The notes: generated from the sequence alone by a model not told the origin. A stretch of 64,000 nt of DNA from GCA-003244245 sp963712995 (GCA_963712995.1 CAVQKH010000012.1:248001-312000); one strand, 5' to 3'. Shown: positions 18,447-27,930, numbered from the stretch's first letter. Made by a program: numbers and translations.

Positions 18447-18474
18447 GGATGAGAGTAAGTGTGTGACACACACT
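18446..18474. other. left attachment junction (attL)
   Basis: TGGA shared with the right junction ends the HNH sequence. Ten bases on is the palindrome AGTGTGTG-A-CACACACT (18458-18474), part of which recurs at the right end. These features suit a serine-integrase site. Confidence 0.65.
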
Positions 18475-18478
18475 GTTC

Positions 18479-19894
18479 ATGACGGAAGCATCTCCCCGCA
18501 GCACTGCGATCTACTGCCGGATCTCCAACGACAAGACGGGCGCCGGGCTCGGTGTTGAGCGCCAGGAGCAGGACTGTCGTGAGCTGGGCGCCCGGTTGGG
18601 CTGGACTGTGGTTGAGGTGTTCGCCGACAACGACCTGTCCGCCTATTCGGGCAAGCGTCGGCCGCGGTATCGGGCGATGCTGGAGGCGATCCGGGCCGGG
18701 CGGATTGGTGCTGTGCTGGCCTGGCATACCGACCGGTTGCACCGTTCCCCGATCGAGCTGGAGGAGTACATCGCCGCGTGTAACGACGGCCGGGATGTGC
18801 CGACGCACACCGTGCAGGCGGGGCCGCTGGATCTGTCGAGCCCGTCGGGGCGGATGGTGGCCCGGCAGTTGGGCGCGGTGGCCCGGTATGAGTCCGAGCA
18901 CCGCTCCGAGCGGGTGCGTCGGGCGTTTTTGCAGAATGCGCAGCAGGGTCGCCGTGCTGGTGGGCCGCGCCCGTTCGGTTATGAGGACGACGGGGTAAGG
19001 GTGCGGGAGCCCGAGGCTGCCGCGGTGCGTGCCGCGGTGGAGTCTGTCTTGGCTGGTGCCTCGTTGCGCTCGGTGGCGCGGGATCTCACCGCGACCGGGC
19101 TGACCACCACCTTGAAGTCCCGGGCGTGGGACGCGCACGCGGTGCGGGCGCTGCTGCTCAAGCCGCGCAACGCTGGGTTGCGGCAGCACCAGGGGCAGGT
19201 GATTGGTCCGGCGGGTTGGCCGGCGATTGTGCCGGAGGAGCAGTGGCGGGCCGTGGTGGCGATCCTGACCGACCCGGCCCGGCGCACCACTCCCTCGAAC
19301 CTCCGGGTGAAGTGGCTGGGGTCGGGGATTTACCGGTGCGCCGGGTGTGCACGGCCGACGCTGCGGGTGTCCACCGCGGGCCGGGGTATCCCGTGCTACC
19401 GCTGCCCCGGTGAGCCTGGCACCACGGGGCACGTGACGCGGGTGGCCGGGCCGCTGGACGCCTATATCGAGGCGATCATCCTCGAGCGGCTGTGCCGCCC
19501 GGACGCTGTGGAGCTGCTGCGCCCCACCGCCCCGGATGTTGATCTTCCTGGTCTCCGTGCTGCGGCCAATGCGGCCCGGGTGCGGCTGGCCGAGATCGCT
19601 GAGATGCTCGGCGAGGGTGAGCTGACCCGCGCCGAAGCACAGATCGCCCGGGCGCGGGCCAGTGCCCGGCTGGAGCGTGCCGAAGCGGAGATCGCCGGGG
19701 CTACCGCAGCTAGTCCACTGGCCGGGCTGGTTGACGCCCCGGACCCGGCCGCGCTGTGGGCCGGGTTGGATATCGGCCGTCGCCGCGCTGTGCTCGACTG
19801 CTTGATGACGGTGACCGTGCTGCCCGTCGTGCGGTCGGTGCCGTGGTTCGATCCGGACACTGTGCGGATCGAACCGAGAGGGCAACAAGTGTGA
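18479..19894 (+). CDS. large serine recombinase / integrase
   Basis: Site-specific recombinase of 471 residues, probably the integrase of the surrounding element. The resolvase domain begins at TAIYCRISNDKTG with the catalytic Ser16, followed by GLGVERQEQDC and YRAMLEAIRAGRIGAVLAW. A recombinase domain (RRAGGPRPFGYE) and a zinc-ribbon segment (CAGCARPTLR..IPCYRCP) follow. A Glu/Arg/Ala-rich coiled-coil segment lies at about 370-410. The ATG at 18479 is just inside attL. A decayed partial copy lies at 27355-27490. Confidence 0.92.
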   Translation: MTEASPRSTAIYCRISNDKTGAGLGVERQEQDCRELGARLGWTVVEVFADNDLSAYSGKRRPRYRAMLEAIRAGRIGAVLAWHTDRLHRSPIELEEYIAACNDGRDVPTHTVQAGPLDLSSPSGRMVARQLGAVARYESEHRSERVRRAFLQNAQQGRRAGGPRPFGYEDDGVRVREPEAAAVRAAVESVLAGASLRSVARDLTATGLTTTLKSRAWDAHAVRALLLKPRNAGLRQHQGQVIGPAGWPAIVPEEQWRAVVAILTDPARRTTPSNLRVKWLGSGIYRCAGCARPTLRVSTAGRGIPCYRCPGEPGTTGHVTRVAGPLDAYIEAIILERLCRPDAVELLRPTAPDVDLPGLRAAANAARVRLAEIAEMLGEGELTRAEAQIARARASARLERAEAEIAGATAASPLAGLVDAPDPAALWAGLDIGRRRAVLDCLMTVTVLPVVRSVPWFDPDTVRIEPRGQQV

Positions 19895-19948
19895 TCGTGA
19901 AACCCCAGCCCCACGACTGGCCGGGTATGAGCTAGGGGTGAGACGTGT

Positions 19949-19985
19949 CCCATCTGTCCCGCCGGATCTTGGGCGGGACAGATGG
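19949..19985 (+). terminator. hairpin after the recombinase, likely terminator
   Basis: Arms CCATCTGTCCCGCC (from 19949) and GGCGGGACAGATGG (19972-19985), 14 bp, located 55 bases after the integrase stop. No T run follows. Confidence 0.5.
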
Positions 19986-20169
19986 ATGGGACAGGTTCCG
20001 AACAGTCGTTGAGCTGCGGAAAGCTCGTTGGCGAACACTAGGGACGGAGCGCCGAGGGCCGTCCCAACCGGCCTAACCCGGGGCCAGAAGGCGAGGTAAG
20101 CCACCTCGGTACTGCGGGACGGGACACCGCGATAATTGCTGTATTGCGGGACCGCGAAGCGGGGTGGAA

Positions 20170-20228
20170 CCGACCGGCCGTCGGGAGCGCAGTGCCGGGG
20201 GTCGCTGGTTCAACCGGCGGCCGGTCGG
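20170..20228 (+). terminator. 15-bp stem hairpin followed by a short T run
   Basis: CCGACCGGCCG (20170-20180) pairs perfectly with 20218-20228, and four more pairs including one G-U extend inward. GGTTTTC follows the 3' arm, which suggests an intrinsic terminator or a structured RNA. Confidence 0.45.
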
Positions 20229-20300
20229 GGTTTTCACGGGTTGTTCTGCTGGTAACACGGCCAGCGCTGTGCTCGACAGCTCACCGGGCCAGCAGTGTCA

Positions 20301-20561
20301 TCACGGCACGCCGGGAACCCACAGCGCGCTGACCAGTTGCGGGGACAAACGGGAGGCACGGCACGTGATGACGATGTCCTGGTGGATGAACATCGCTGCC
20401 GGTGGTGGCGGCGTCGGGGGGGTCAGCTCTTCGGCGTACGCGGTCAGTTCCTTGATGGTGGCTCCGTCGAGCACAGCGCGGCGGAATTTCAGGTACGTGT
20501 CAATCCACGGGTCGCCGGTGAGTTCGCGAGGTTGTGTGTCGTTCCCGCATCGGGTGCTCAC
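20301..20561 (-). CDS. small hypothetical element protein
   Basis: A frame of 86 residues with PWIDTYLKFRRAVLDGATIKELTAYAEEL in its middle, which looks helical, and a proline run. It is typical of small cargo genes on actinomycete integrative elements, but I do not recognise a family. Its start overlaps the stop of the next minus-strand gene upstream by four bases, which supports a real two-gene unit. Confidence 0.45.
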   Translation of the reverse strand: MSTRCGNDTQPRELTGDPWIDTYLKFRRAVLDGATIKELTAYAEELTPPTPPPPAAMFIHQDIVITCRASRLSPQLVSALWVPGVP

Positions 20562-20773
20562 CGGGCGGCCGCCAGCAGCGCCTGCGCCACCTGCGCGGCT
20601 TCAGTACCGTTAAGCACCGTCGCGGTGGTCATTGTGGCGTCCAGCGTGAGCACCACCCGGCGCACCACTGTGCCGTCCACTAGGTCGGTTTCTCGCCACA
20701 GGATGATGGTGCGGGCGTTACCGTCGGGGTCCGTGCCGGTGATCGCGAATCGGTGGGATTGGTCGGCGCTCAT
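20558..20773 (-). CDS. small hypothetical element protein
   Basis: 71 residues from ATG at 20773 (M-S-A-D-Q). The sequence is beta-like (HRFAITGTDPDG, VVRRVVLTLDA) with an alanine-rich helix at the end (EAAQVAQALLAAA). It overlaps the following gene by four bases. The function is not recognised. Confidence 0.5.
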   Translation of the reverse strand: MSADQSHRFAITGTDPDGNARTIILWRETDLVDGTVVRRVVLTLDATMTTATVLNGTEAAQVAQALLAAAR

Positions 20774-20951
20774 CGGTGCGTACCTCACGATCTCTGGTCT
20801 GTAATTGGCTGGTCACCCGGAACTCGAGGCGGCCGGGTGGTGTGCGCAGTCCTGTACTGAATCCGGCCGCCGGGAACTCCCGCCAGGAGCCTCGGTAGGG
20901 GGTCATGCTCAACTGGCGGTCTCGGGGTCAGGCTCAACCGGCGGCCGGAGC

Positions 20952-21197
20952 TCATGGCGCGCTTTCTCCACAGTCGGGCAGCTCACGCGCTGTTCCCGTC
21001 GCGATCGGTCCTGCCGAGCTGAGCGACCGGATCAGCGTTTCGAGGTGGGTATGGGTCTGGTCGAGTTGGCAGAGCAACGTGCCGAGGGGGGCTAACTGGG
21101 TCGATATCTGGTGAAGACGGTGGTTTATCGCGGCCAGTCTTGCCGGCAGGTCGTCATCGGCATGGCGCATCGGCTCGCTGATGGGATCCGTGCTCAT
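20952..21197 (-). CDS. small coiled-coil protein resembling the regulator C-terminus
   Basis: 81 residues starting MSTDPISEPMRH. The segment DDDLPARLAAINHRLHQI closely parallels DDDVPGRLAAIEYRLARI in the XRE regulator at 23509-23937 and its broken copy at 27707-28078. The HTH half is missing. It may be a truncated paralogue or a partner protein that heterodimerises with the regulator (inference). Confidence 0.5.
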   Translation of the reverse strand: MSTDPISEPMRHADDDLPARLAAINHRLHQISTQLAPLGTLLCQLDQTHTHLETLIRSLSSAGPIATGTARELPDCGESAP

Positions 21198-21308
21198 GGC
21201 TGCCAAGGAAACCGCAGCGCAGGCGGTAACGGTAGGCGGGGAGCAATCAGTTCCCCGCTATTCCTGAACCGAATATTCGGCTGGCGACTACTGGTTGTTC
21301 AGGGCAGT

Positions 21309-21515
21309 TCAGGCATCCGTGATGATTTCGGGGAGGGTCGATTGTCGGGGTCGCCAGCCCAGTTCCGGGCTGAGGCGTGTGCTGTCAGCCCATAGGGTCG
21401 CCGGCTCATGGGCGGCGGCGATGTGTCGTCGGGGGACGGGTCGTCCGGTGACTGTCTCGGTAGTGGCGATGACGTCGTGGACGGTGGTGCGCCACCGCGT
21501 AGCCGACAAAACCAT
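21309..21515 (-). pseudogene. fragment of NAD-dependent UDP-sugar epimerase, C-terminal end
   Basis: 68 residues with HDVIATTETVTGRPVP, LWADSTRLSPELGW and a final LPEIITDA. This is the C-terminal pattern of GalE-type epimerases (ADSSRIxxELGW and a terminal helix). The NAD-binding and catalytic parts are absent, so it cannot be active. It is probably stranded cargo of the element. Confidence 0.6.
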
Positions 21516-21537
21516 GCGGCCCCGGTGACCAGAACCC

Positions 21538-22937
21538 TTATGGGCCCAGGAGTTGGTGCCGGTATCGCCACGCCAGCTCGATGCAGGCCCGGGCGATCGG
21601 TGCTAACGGCTCGGTGCGCAGCCGCTCACGGGCCGCCGCGGTGAACGGGATCCCCACGGTGGGGCGACCGGCCTCGGTGCTGACCGCGGCACCTTCCTCA
21701 TTGACGGCGACCATCCCGGAGAACAGCGCATCGAACACCGGAGCCTCGATGACCGCGACCGTCACCAGTTCTACCCCCAGGGTGAGCGGTTCGAGCACCA
21801 TGGCGCACGCGAAGACACGGAAATCACCGGCCTGGCGGGCCCGCTCGAATGACGCGAATGGTTCGTCGGTGTCGTAGGCGATGGGGTCAATGCTGTTGCC
21901 ATCGTGCTCGCTATTGCCGAGGAATTCTTCGGAGAACTCGCGCTGGACGTTACGCCAGAAAGAGAAGTCATTAGTCTTGATGCGCTGGTGCCAGCGCTGC
22001 GGGTTGGAAGACACCCGCGGGCATCACGTGGTACATGCCGCCACTGGCGGCCACCGCCTTGGCATCCCGGTCGATGCAGGTACATGCGGTGACCCTCGAT
22101 AGGGTCGCGCCGGATCGTCAACGTAGCGATACTGGGCAGGACCGGCCGCGCGGACAGATCGAACGGGTCGACGATGCTTCGGCGAAACGTCAACTCCGCG
22201 AAACTCGGGCGCTTCCGGCCCGCGGCGAGCCACGCTTGCGCGAGCTCGTGTCGCTGACGCTTCACACACGTCAAGAACGCTGAAATAGGACGTGTAGTTG
22301 AAATCCCAACATTCCCTGGGAACCAGCCCATTCCACGTCCATCAGTCGATAGCTGACGCGGTTGTCGAATAGTCTGGGCCGGGCCAAGTCCCGCAGCGCG
22401 CGGGAGTAACGGTCATAACGCTCACCGCTGGCCATCAGAGGGCGCGCGCTTGCCGATGAGGGGGCCCTGCCGTCCAGTGCGGCGCGGCGCTTCGGCGCGC
22501 CACGCCAGCTCGATGTCAGCCAGATCGACCGGAGTGTCTGGTAGCCAGCTCGCGGAGGTGAGGACCGTCGACCCGGGGACGCGCTGCTGCTCCGGGTACA
22601 GCTCGGCGGCCAGATCAGCCAAGCACCACGCGGTGGGCGTTGAGCGCTCGCCGGATCTCCCGCCACTGTTCCTGGCTGTCCTGGACCGGGCCGGGCCGGT
22701 CGCTGACGTGCGCGGTGGACGGGCTTGCGCTCCGCCGAAAGGTCTGGCAGGACGCCTAGCCGTTCCGGGGGAATGCCGAGCGTGCGCGCGATGTGCCGCA
22801 GCTCGGTGACATCTCGCAGGGCCAGGGTGCCCTTCTCCAGCTTGGATACCCGCGATTGCGTGGTGTTGAGGCTGGGCTGCCGGCTCGTACTGGGTCAGTC
22901 CCTCGTGCGTGCGGTACCAGCGGATGATCTGTCCCAC
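21538..22937 (-). pseudogene. HTH regulator with NUDIX-like C-terminal domain, several frameshifts
   Basis: A decayed XRE-type regulator. The 5' part begins GQIIRWYRTHEGLTQ and continues in other frames with VSKLEKG- and ELRHIARTLGI-like stretches. A middle section reads KRPSFAELTFRRSIVDPFD. The C-terminal part contains SFWRNVQREFSEEFLGN and VSTEAGRPTVGIPF, known to me from a Streptomyces-type family of HTH proteins with a NUDIX-like tail. At least three frame changes are needed (about 21985, 22270 and 22600-22900). Confidence 0.6.
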
Positions 22938-23080
22938 GTCGGAGCCATCCGGCGGTGCCTGATGCGGCGTGCGCGACCTGCAACCAGCCCATGAAACCCC
23001 CCTCCGCGGTGTCGCCCGTTGTTTCCGTCATGATCGCAGATGTGGTAGGGGCTGTCCGGTCCTCCCCTGCGGTCACGGTC

Positions 23081-23374
23081 TCATTCTCGCGGCGTGCGCT
23101 GAACCCTCCACGGCGGGCTGGTCGGCTCCAGCCGGGCGCTCGTGTCGGTGATATTTCTGGTGAACCGTGCTCTGGTCCCCTCTGAGGCGCGTTCCAAGGT
23201 GGTATCCAACGCTTGCTGCATCTCGGCGCTGGGTACCCGCTCCGGTTTCTGGTGCCATGTTGCGACCGTCCGCACCGCAGTGCCCAGATGTGCGGCGAAC
23301 GACTCATTGGTCATCCGTAGCGCTGCCTGCAGCGCGCACGCAGTGCGACCCGTCCACAGCTGCACCGGCTCCAT
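23081..23374 (-). CDS. XRE-type helix-turn-helix protein
   Basis: 97 residues with TACALQAALRMTNESFAAHLGTAVRTVATWH, an HTH of the XRE class, then a helical region. The last 20 residues look unrelated to any domain. It is probably an element regulator. Upstream (23400-23450) lies a cluster of TGCACT/TGCAT half-sites that could be its operator. The ATG at 23374 gives an N-terminus (MEPVQLWTGR) usual for such small regulators. Confidence 0.6.
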   Translation of the reverse strand: MEPVQLWTGRTACALQAALRMTNESFAAHLGTAVRTVATWHQKPERVPSAEMQQALDTTLERASEGTRARFTRNITDTSARLEPTSPPWRVQRTPRE

Positions 23375-23398
23375 CAGAAACAGCCCCGAAATTCGCGA

Positions 23399-23451
23399 AG
23401 TGCACTACGTATGCACTGGAAGCGCACTAGTAATGCATCGTCGTTGCATGG
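23399..23451. promoter_or_regulatory. cluster of TGCACT/TGCAT repeats upstream of the XRE gene
   Basis: Five spaced copies (GTGCACTA, ATGCACTG, GCGCACTA, ATGCATCG, TTGCATGG) lie in about 50 bases in front of the small XRE gene. The repeats suggest a multi-site operator. Confidence 0.35.
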
Positions 23452-23508
23452 TTGGCGCGGCGGATTCGCCGTTGACTTATCGGCATGAACAGCAGCCACC
23501 CGGAACAC

Positions 23509-23937
23509 TCAGCCTCTCACTCTTTTCCGGTTCGAGTCCACGAACCTGATCATTATTTCAATGTTGGCATTGATCTCCTCGAGTCGATTGCTCAGCTCAT
23601 CAAGAGCGACAAGCCGGGTCTCGATCCGCGCGAGACGATATTCAATCGCGGCCAGTCTTCCTGGAACGTCGTCATCGGAACGGCTCACCGGTTCGCCGAT
23701 AGTCGGGACCCGGTGACCCTTCAGGACCGCGACCAGGTGCTGCGGATGCCACTGGAGTGCCATGGACAGCGCTTCCAACGTCCGCGCGCTCCGCCGGCGC
23801 TGAGCGGAGTTGTGGGAAAGCTCGCCCACCGTTGCCTTCGAGACCCGCGAGCGCTCAATCAACTCACGTTGATTGATGCCGAGTTCTGTCATGCGCCGGC
23901 TGATCGCCTGCGCAACCCCCGCCCAGTCCTCCGACAC
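23509..23937 (-). CDS. XRE-family regulator with C-terminal coiled coil
   Basis: 142 residues. The N-terminal HTH is MTELGINQRELIERSRVSKATVGEL (about residues 16-40). The second half is a predicted coiled coil, RLAAIEYRLARIETRLVALDELSNRL. It is divergent from the HTH-translocase genes at 24074 onward and may control element excision and transfer, as similar regulators do. A degraded copy of the gene with its upstream DNA lies at 27931-28346, and a C-terminal-only relative lies at 20952. Confidence 0.75.
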   Translation of the reverse strand: MSEDWAGVAQAISRRMTELGINQRELIERSRVSKATVGELSHNSAQRRRSARTLEALSMALQWHPQHLVAVLKGHRVPTIGEPVSRSDDDVPGRLAAIEYRLARIETRLVALDELSNRLEEINANIEIMIRFVDSNRKRVRG

Positions 23938-24073
23938 CTATTCCTCCACGCTCCACTCTGGCGGCAAAGAGTAGCGCGAGCTCACCCGGGTTGACGGATG
24001 TATCCGCCCAAGGTCACACCCATGCCGTCATCCGTCTTAAAAAATCCGAAAATATGTCCACAAATCATCCAAG

Positions 24074-24339
24074 ATGTGTATCGATCAGAAGGGCTTCATT
24101 GTCCTGCGTACCGACATATCCCACGCCGAGTGTCCGGCGTACTACACGGTTCGGGAAGCCGCCTGGATCCTGGGCATCACGCCCTCGAGGGTCTCTCGCG
24201 CTATCCGTCTGGGCACGCTGCGGGCTGTACGGCGGCACGGCCGGCTGGTGGTTCCACCAGTGCCCTGACTCGGCTGCTGCACGAGCCCACCGGCACCGAT
24301 CCGCAGACCCCCGGCGAGGGTGGGGGTGAGTCCCGATGA
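24074..24339 (+). CDS. excisionase-like HTH protein, probable frameshift
   Basis: MerR/Xis-type DNA-binding protein: YYTVREAAWILGITPSRVSRAIRLG followed by AVRRHGRLVVP. The frame as read ends at 24268, but SALTRLLHEPTG to a stop at 24339, which overlaps the next ATG, follows in a neighbouring frame. The gene probably continued through a one-base change near 24257. It has the position expected of an excision factor, directly upstream of the transfer genes. It may still work, as the HTH is complete. Confidence 0.6.
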
Positions 24340-24671
24340 GCCAGACACCGGATGGTGCCGTGCTGATCGTGGTGCTGGCCCTGGCCGGGTTGGGAATCCT
24401 CGCGGCGTTTCGCAGCGGTGCCCGCAGCGGGCACCGCCTGGCCCGCCACAGCCAGGAAGTCACCCGCATGGGCGGCAACCTGACGCGGGCACTGGGCATC
24501 GCGGCGGTCATCGTCGCCGTGCAGTGGGTGGTGGTGTTGACCACCTCCGATGCTCGCGCCTGGGCCGTAGCCCTGGGCGTCCCCGCACTGTTCGCGGGTG
24601 CCGCGATCGCCCGGATGTTCTCCGTCACCGACGTCATCCACCGGCCCACCCACCAGCGGGGTCGCCGATGA
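24336..24671 (+). CDS. small membrane protein of the transfer module
   Basis: 111 residues with three hydrophobic segments: VLIVVLALAGLGILAAF, then ALGIAAVIVAVQWVVVL and WAVALGVPALFAGAAI. Its ATG overlaps the preceding stop and its stop overlaps the translocase ATG, so the three genes are coupled. Similar small membrane proteins often precede FtsK-type genes in actinomycete elements. The precise role is not known. Confidence 0.6.
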   Translation: MSQTPDGAVLIVVLALAGLGILAAFRSGARSGHRLARHSQEVTRMGGNLTRALGIAAVIVAVQWVVVLTTSDARAWAVALGVPALFAGAAIARMFSVTDVIHRPTHQRGRR

Positions 24672-26650
24672 CCAACCATCCCGCACCACCACCACGACAA
24701 GAGCCCCCATCGGAACCGTCAGCACTGAATGATGATCTGCCCGTCGTGGCCCCGACGTGCCAGAGAGCACCAGCCGAGCCGGTCTACGACGGTGACGGTG
24801 TGGGCGACCTGCCGCGCGCCGTGCGGCGAGGGGCAGGTCGCCGGTTCGTGACCTGGTGGGAGGGGTTTCCGCGCGTGCCGGTCGCACTCACATCCCGCCA
24901 TGCGTTGAGGCAGAGCGCCAAGGACATGATCGTGTGGGTGGTGCGCTCGCCGTGTCGATTTCTCGACGCGGCGAGCCGGGGGATCGTCGTCGCCGGGCGC
25001 GGGTGGCGCCGGTGGGTCCGGGTGCACGACTACCGGCAGGCGGCCGAGCAGGCCGAGAAACTGGCGGACAAGTTCCTCGAGATCCGCGCCTTGAGTGTGT
25101 TCCGGTGGAAACTCACCGCAGCCGCGATCTGGGCCGGCGCGGTAGCGGTGATCGGCGCCGAGGTCGTCTACGGCGCCGGGGCCCTATGGATCGCAGCCGG
25201 GATCGGCGCGGTGACACTGGCGATCACCGGCCGACGCAAGGACGGCTCACCGGGACGCAGGGCGGTGCTGGCCGGTCCACGCACGCTCACCTGGACCATG
25301 GACCCACAAGTGCTGGTCGACGCCTTCCGGGACGCCAAGCTGATCGGCAAAGACGAAACCCTGCGCCTGGTCGAACGCGCCGCCCGAGTCGGACAGGGAT
25401 GGGCCATCACCGTGGACCTCCCCGCGACCCGCAAGGCAGCCGACGTGATCAAGCATCGGGACGCGCTGGCCTCCGCCCTGGCGGTCGATGAGGTCCAGCT
25501 CATCGTCGAACGGGTGCGCGGCAAGGGTGGCCACGCCGGACGGGTGTTCCTCTGGGTCGCCGACGAGGACCCCTACTCCGGTCCACCACTGCGTACACCA
25601 CTGCTGGACGTGGAGTGCTGGGATGCCTGGCACCCGGTGCCCTTCGGCCGGGACGCCCGGCACCGCCGCATCAATCTTCCCCTGGTGTGGACCTCGCTAC
25701 TCGTGGGGGCGATTCCCCGGCAAGGCAAGACCTTCGCGATCCGCCTCCCGGCAGCCGGGCTGATTCTCGACCCCTACACCCGGCTGTATGTGTTCGACGG
25801 CAAAGGCGGAAAGGACTGGGACGCCGCCGAAGCGGTCGCCTACCGGTTCGTGCGCGGCGACGAACTCGACCACGCCTACACCGTACGCGATCACCTCGTG
25901 GAACTCGTAGCGGAAGTCCAATCCCGGTTCGCCCGGATGGCCACCCTAGACGATGAGGTCTGCCCGGAATCGAAGATCACACCGGCCATGTCGCGAGACC
26001 CGAACCTGGGAATTCCGATCACCGCAGTGATCATCGACGAGGTTCATGTGTTCCTGGAAAACCCCACGCGCGAGCAGATCGGCGGGAAGAAAACCACGCT
26101 CGGCGACTACATCGCCGACCTGCTGACCTACCTGGTTCGCAAGGGACCGGCGGCCGGAATCGTCGTCATCCTAGCCACCCAACGCCCAGACTCCACCACC
26201 ATCCCCTCCCGGCTACGGGCGGTCCTCGGGTCACGCTTCGCCCTACGGGTGATGGACTGGCGCGACTCCAACATCGTCCTGGGCGAACAAATGAACACCC
26301 GCGGATACGACGCCTCCACCCTGCTCCCCTCCCACAAAGGCGTCGGAATCCTACGGCCAGAAGGCGAGACCGACGCCGGGGCAGACGTGATGGCCATGAC
26401 AGTACGCACCTACTACATGCCCAACCCGCCATGGCGACAGATCTGCGCACGCGGGCGGGCATTACGAGAGGCAGCCGGAACGCTGGCCGGTCACGCAGTC
26501 GGCGACGATCAGCCACAGGCAATCGACCGACCCCGCCAGTGTCGTCAAGGCCCTCGGTGCAAGAAGCGCCGTCGAGACCCAGGAATGGCGAGCCGAGCGG
26601 TCATCCGACCTACCCGAACCACTGGCGTCAGCTGTCGACTACCTCAGTGA
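24668..26650 (+). CDS. FtsK/SpoIIIE (TraB-like) DNA translocase, damaged C-terminus
   Basis: Membrane-anchored ATPase likely to pump element DNA during conjugation. Two transmembrane segments lie at about residues 140-190. Walker A IPRQGKT ends near residue 355 and Walker B VIIDEVH is near residue 455. VILATQRPDSTTIPSRLRA is the FtsK arginine-finger region. From about 26520 the native reading moves to other frames (SVVKALGARSAVETQEW, then ELTDELDIEPMPVRPGKW ending 26751), so the last 40 or so residues of this frame are aberrant. The ATPase core is intact. Start ATG 24668 overlaps the previous stop. Confidence 0.85.
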   Translation: MTNHPAPPPRQEPPSEPSALNDDLPVVAPTCQRAPAEPVYDGDGVGDLPRAVRRGAGRRFVTWWEGFPRVPVALTSRHALRQSAKDMIVWVVRSPCRFLDAASRGIVVAGRGWRRWVRVHDYRQAAEQAEKLADKFLEIRALSVFRWKLTAAAIWAGAVAVIGAEVVYGAGALWIAAGIGAVTLAITGRRKDGSPGRRAVLAGPRTLTWTMDPQVLVDAFRDAKLIGKDETLRLVERAARVGQGWAITVDLPATRKAADVIKHRDALASALAVDEVQLIVERVRGKGGHAGRVFLWVADEDPYSGPPLRTPLLDVECWDAWHPVPFGRDARHRRINLPLVWTSLLVGAIPRQGKTFAIRLPAAGLILDPYTRLYVFDGKGGKDWDAAEAVAYRFVRGDELDHAYTVRDHLVELVAEVQSRFARMATLDDEVCPESKITPAMSRDPNLGIPITAVIIDEVHVFLENPTREQIGGKKTTLGDYIADLLTYLVRKGPAAGIVVILATQRPDSTTIPSRLRAVLGSRFALRVMDWRDSNIVLGEQMNTRGYDASTLLPSHKGVGILRPEGETDAGADVMAMTVRTYYMPNPPWRQICARGRALREAAGTLAGHAVGDDQPQAIDRPRQCRQGPRCKKRRRDPGMASRAVIRPTRTTGVSCRLPQ

Positions 26651-27242
26651 TGATCTCAACCCGCGCGGACGGAATTCATACCCACGGCCGAACTGACCGA
26701 CGAACTGGACATAGAACCAATGCCTGTTCGCCCGGGCAAATGGGCGAATTAGGATGCCGGCCAACCCGCCAATACGTGCCAACCGAACACGGCACGACAC
26801 GACAGGTACGCGGCTACCTCACAGCAGACATCTGGGCAGCCACCGATCGAGCCGCGAGCGACGAAAACGGCGGAGGTTGGACCAAGACACATCGAAGAAC
26901 CCCAACCACCCCCACTAATAAAGGAAGATTTCTGATAAAAAAACCAAATCACTCAAAACAATCATTCAGCACCACCAGGACGCGAAGGAACGCTGAGCGC
27001 GCCCGACCAACCGCCACAGCACCGGATATCGACGCCACCGACTCACCCGCATCGCTGCTACCCTCGCAGAGGCAGCCCGTCCGGACCGCACAAGGGCTAC
27101 AGTACAGCCGAGCATTAACGACCCGGCGACCTCGGAGCGCGCCGCAGTATTCGCTGAGCACATCCGGGCCATCGTCAACACGTTCCCACCGCTAACCTCC
27201 GAGCAGCAAGACCACATCGCCGCTCTGCTGCGCCAAAAAGAT
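26651..27242 (+). pseudogene. remnants of the translocase tail and a small element protein
   Basis: Up to about 26890 the sequence still resembles the translocase C-terminal region in shifted frames (TRQYVPTEHGTTRQVRGYL). At 27140-27245 the plus frame reads AAVFAEHIRAIVNTFPPL and ends LLRQKD, a tail seen on small actinomycete phage/element proteins. Its 5' part is not recognisable. Confidence 0.4.
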
Positions 27243-27350
27243 TAAGCGCGTCAGGCGCGGATTCCGCAACTTCGACAACTACCGGCTCGTCTACTGCTGC
27301 ACTGTGTCGTCGACTGGGACACTGCCCACGCCAAGCAATCAGAGGACGGG
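27243..27350 (+). pseudogene. ISL3-family transposase 3' fragment
   Basis: RVRRGFRNFDNYRL followed, one frame over, by LHCVVDWDTAHA. This is the C-terminal signature of ISL3-type transposases (GFxNFDNYRxR..L). Only about 35 residues remain, abutting the recombinase fragment. Confidence 0.5.
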
Positions 27351-27354
27351 CTAC

Positions 27355-27491
27355 GACCTGAGTTCCTATTCAGGGAAGCGACAGCCGCGCTACTGTACCG
27401 TGCGATGCTGGAGGCGATCCGGGCCGAGCGGATCGGCGCTGTGCTGGCCTGGCACACCGACCGGTTGCACCACTCCCCGATCGAGCTTCGG
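27355..27491 (+). pseudogene. fragment of the serine recombinase gene
   Basis: About 135 bases closely match the integrase gene from 18639 onward (DLSSYSGKRQPRY, MLEAIRAERIGAVLAWHTD). It ends abruptly at CGAGCTT (27491), where IS6-like sequence starts on the opposite strand. It indicates a second, related element was once here. Confidence 0.75.
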
Positions 27492-27835
27492 GTGGCCGCT
27501 AGATCCCGTTTCTCGGAGACCAGCACCTCGATGACCTGGCCGTCCTGGTCGATTGCCCGGTACAGATACACCCACTGCCCGACGACCTTGACATAGGTCT
27601 CGTCGACGAACCAGCGATCACCGGGAGCGTGCCGACAGGCTCGTGCCGTGTCGATCAGCACCGGAGTGAACCATTTTACCCATCGGTAGACGGTCACGTG
27701 ATCGACCTAGATGCCCCGCTCGGCCAGCAACTCTTCCACGTCACGGTAGGAGACCCGAAGCGCAGATACCAGCGTACCGCCAAGATGATCACTTCCGGCG
27801 GAAACCGAAACCCGCCGAAACAGACCTTGGCACTG
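27492..27835 (-). pseudogene. IS6-family transposase fragment
   Basis: Read on minus: FPPEVIILAVRWYLRFG, then after a frame change SYRDVEELLAERGI, an in-frame TAG at 27707-27709, then VDHVTVYRWVKWFTP and the catalytic DDE start GDRWFVDETYVKV. It is cut at 27492 by the recombinase fragment. The IS6 N-terminal half is thus present but interrupted twice. Confidence 0.75.
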
Positions 27836-27930
27836 GCTCCCGAGCAGCTCGACGACGCATCGACCCAGCCTGCTCGAACCAGTCATCCGCGAACGCAACA
27901 GTGCCGCGAGCCGTGTCTCTATCTGCGCAA

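Larger units (their letters stand above)
19895..20300. other. non-coding stretch with two large hairpins
   Basis: No gene is visible. It holds the hairpin at 19949-19985 and a second one at 20170-20228, both listed separately. Confidence 0.5.

Noticed and set aside
18236..20104. 622-codon minus-strand open frame opposite the recombinase
   Set aside because: Composition is dominated by Arg, Pro, Gly and His with no motif, and the plus strand has a clear integrase with all its signatures.
20173..20235. tRNA-like T-arm (GTTCAAC loop) inside the 20170-20228 hairpin
   Set aside because: The outer stem and T-arm-like hairpin are only about 57 bases apart, too short for a tRNA, and no anticodon or D arm can be drawn.
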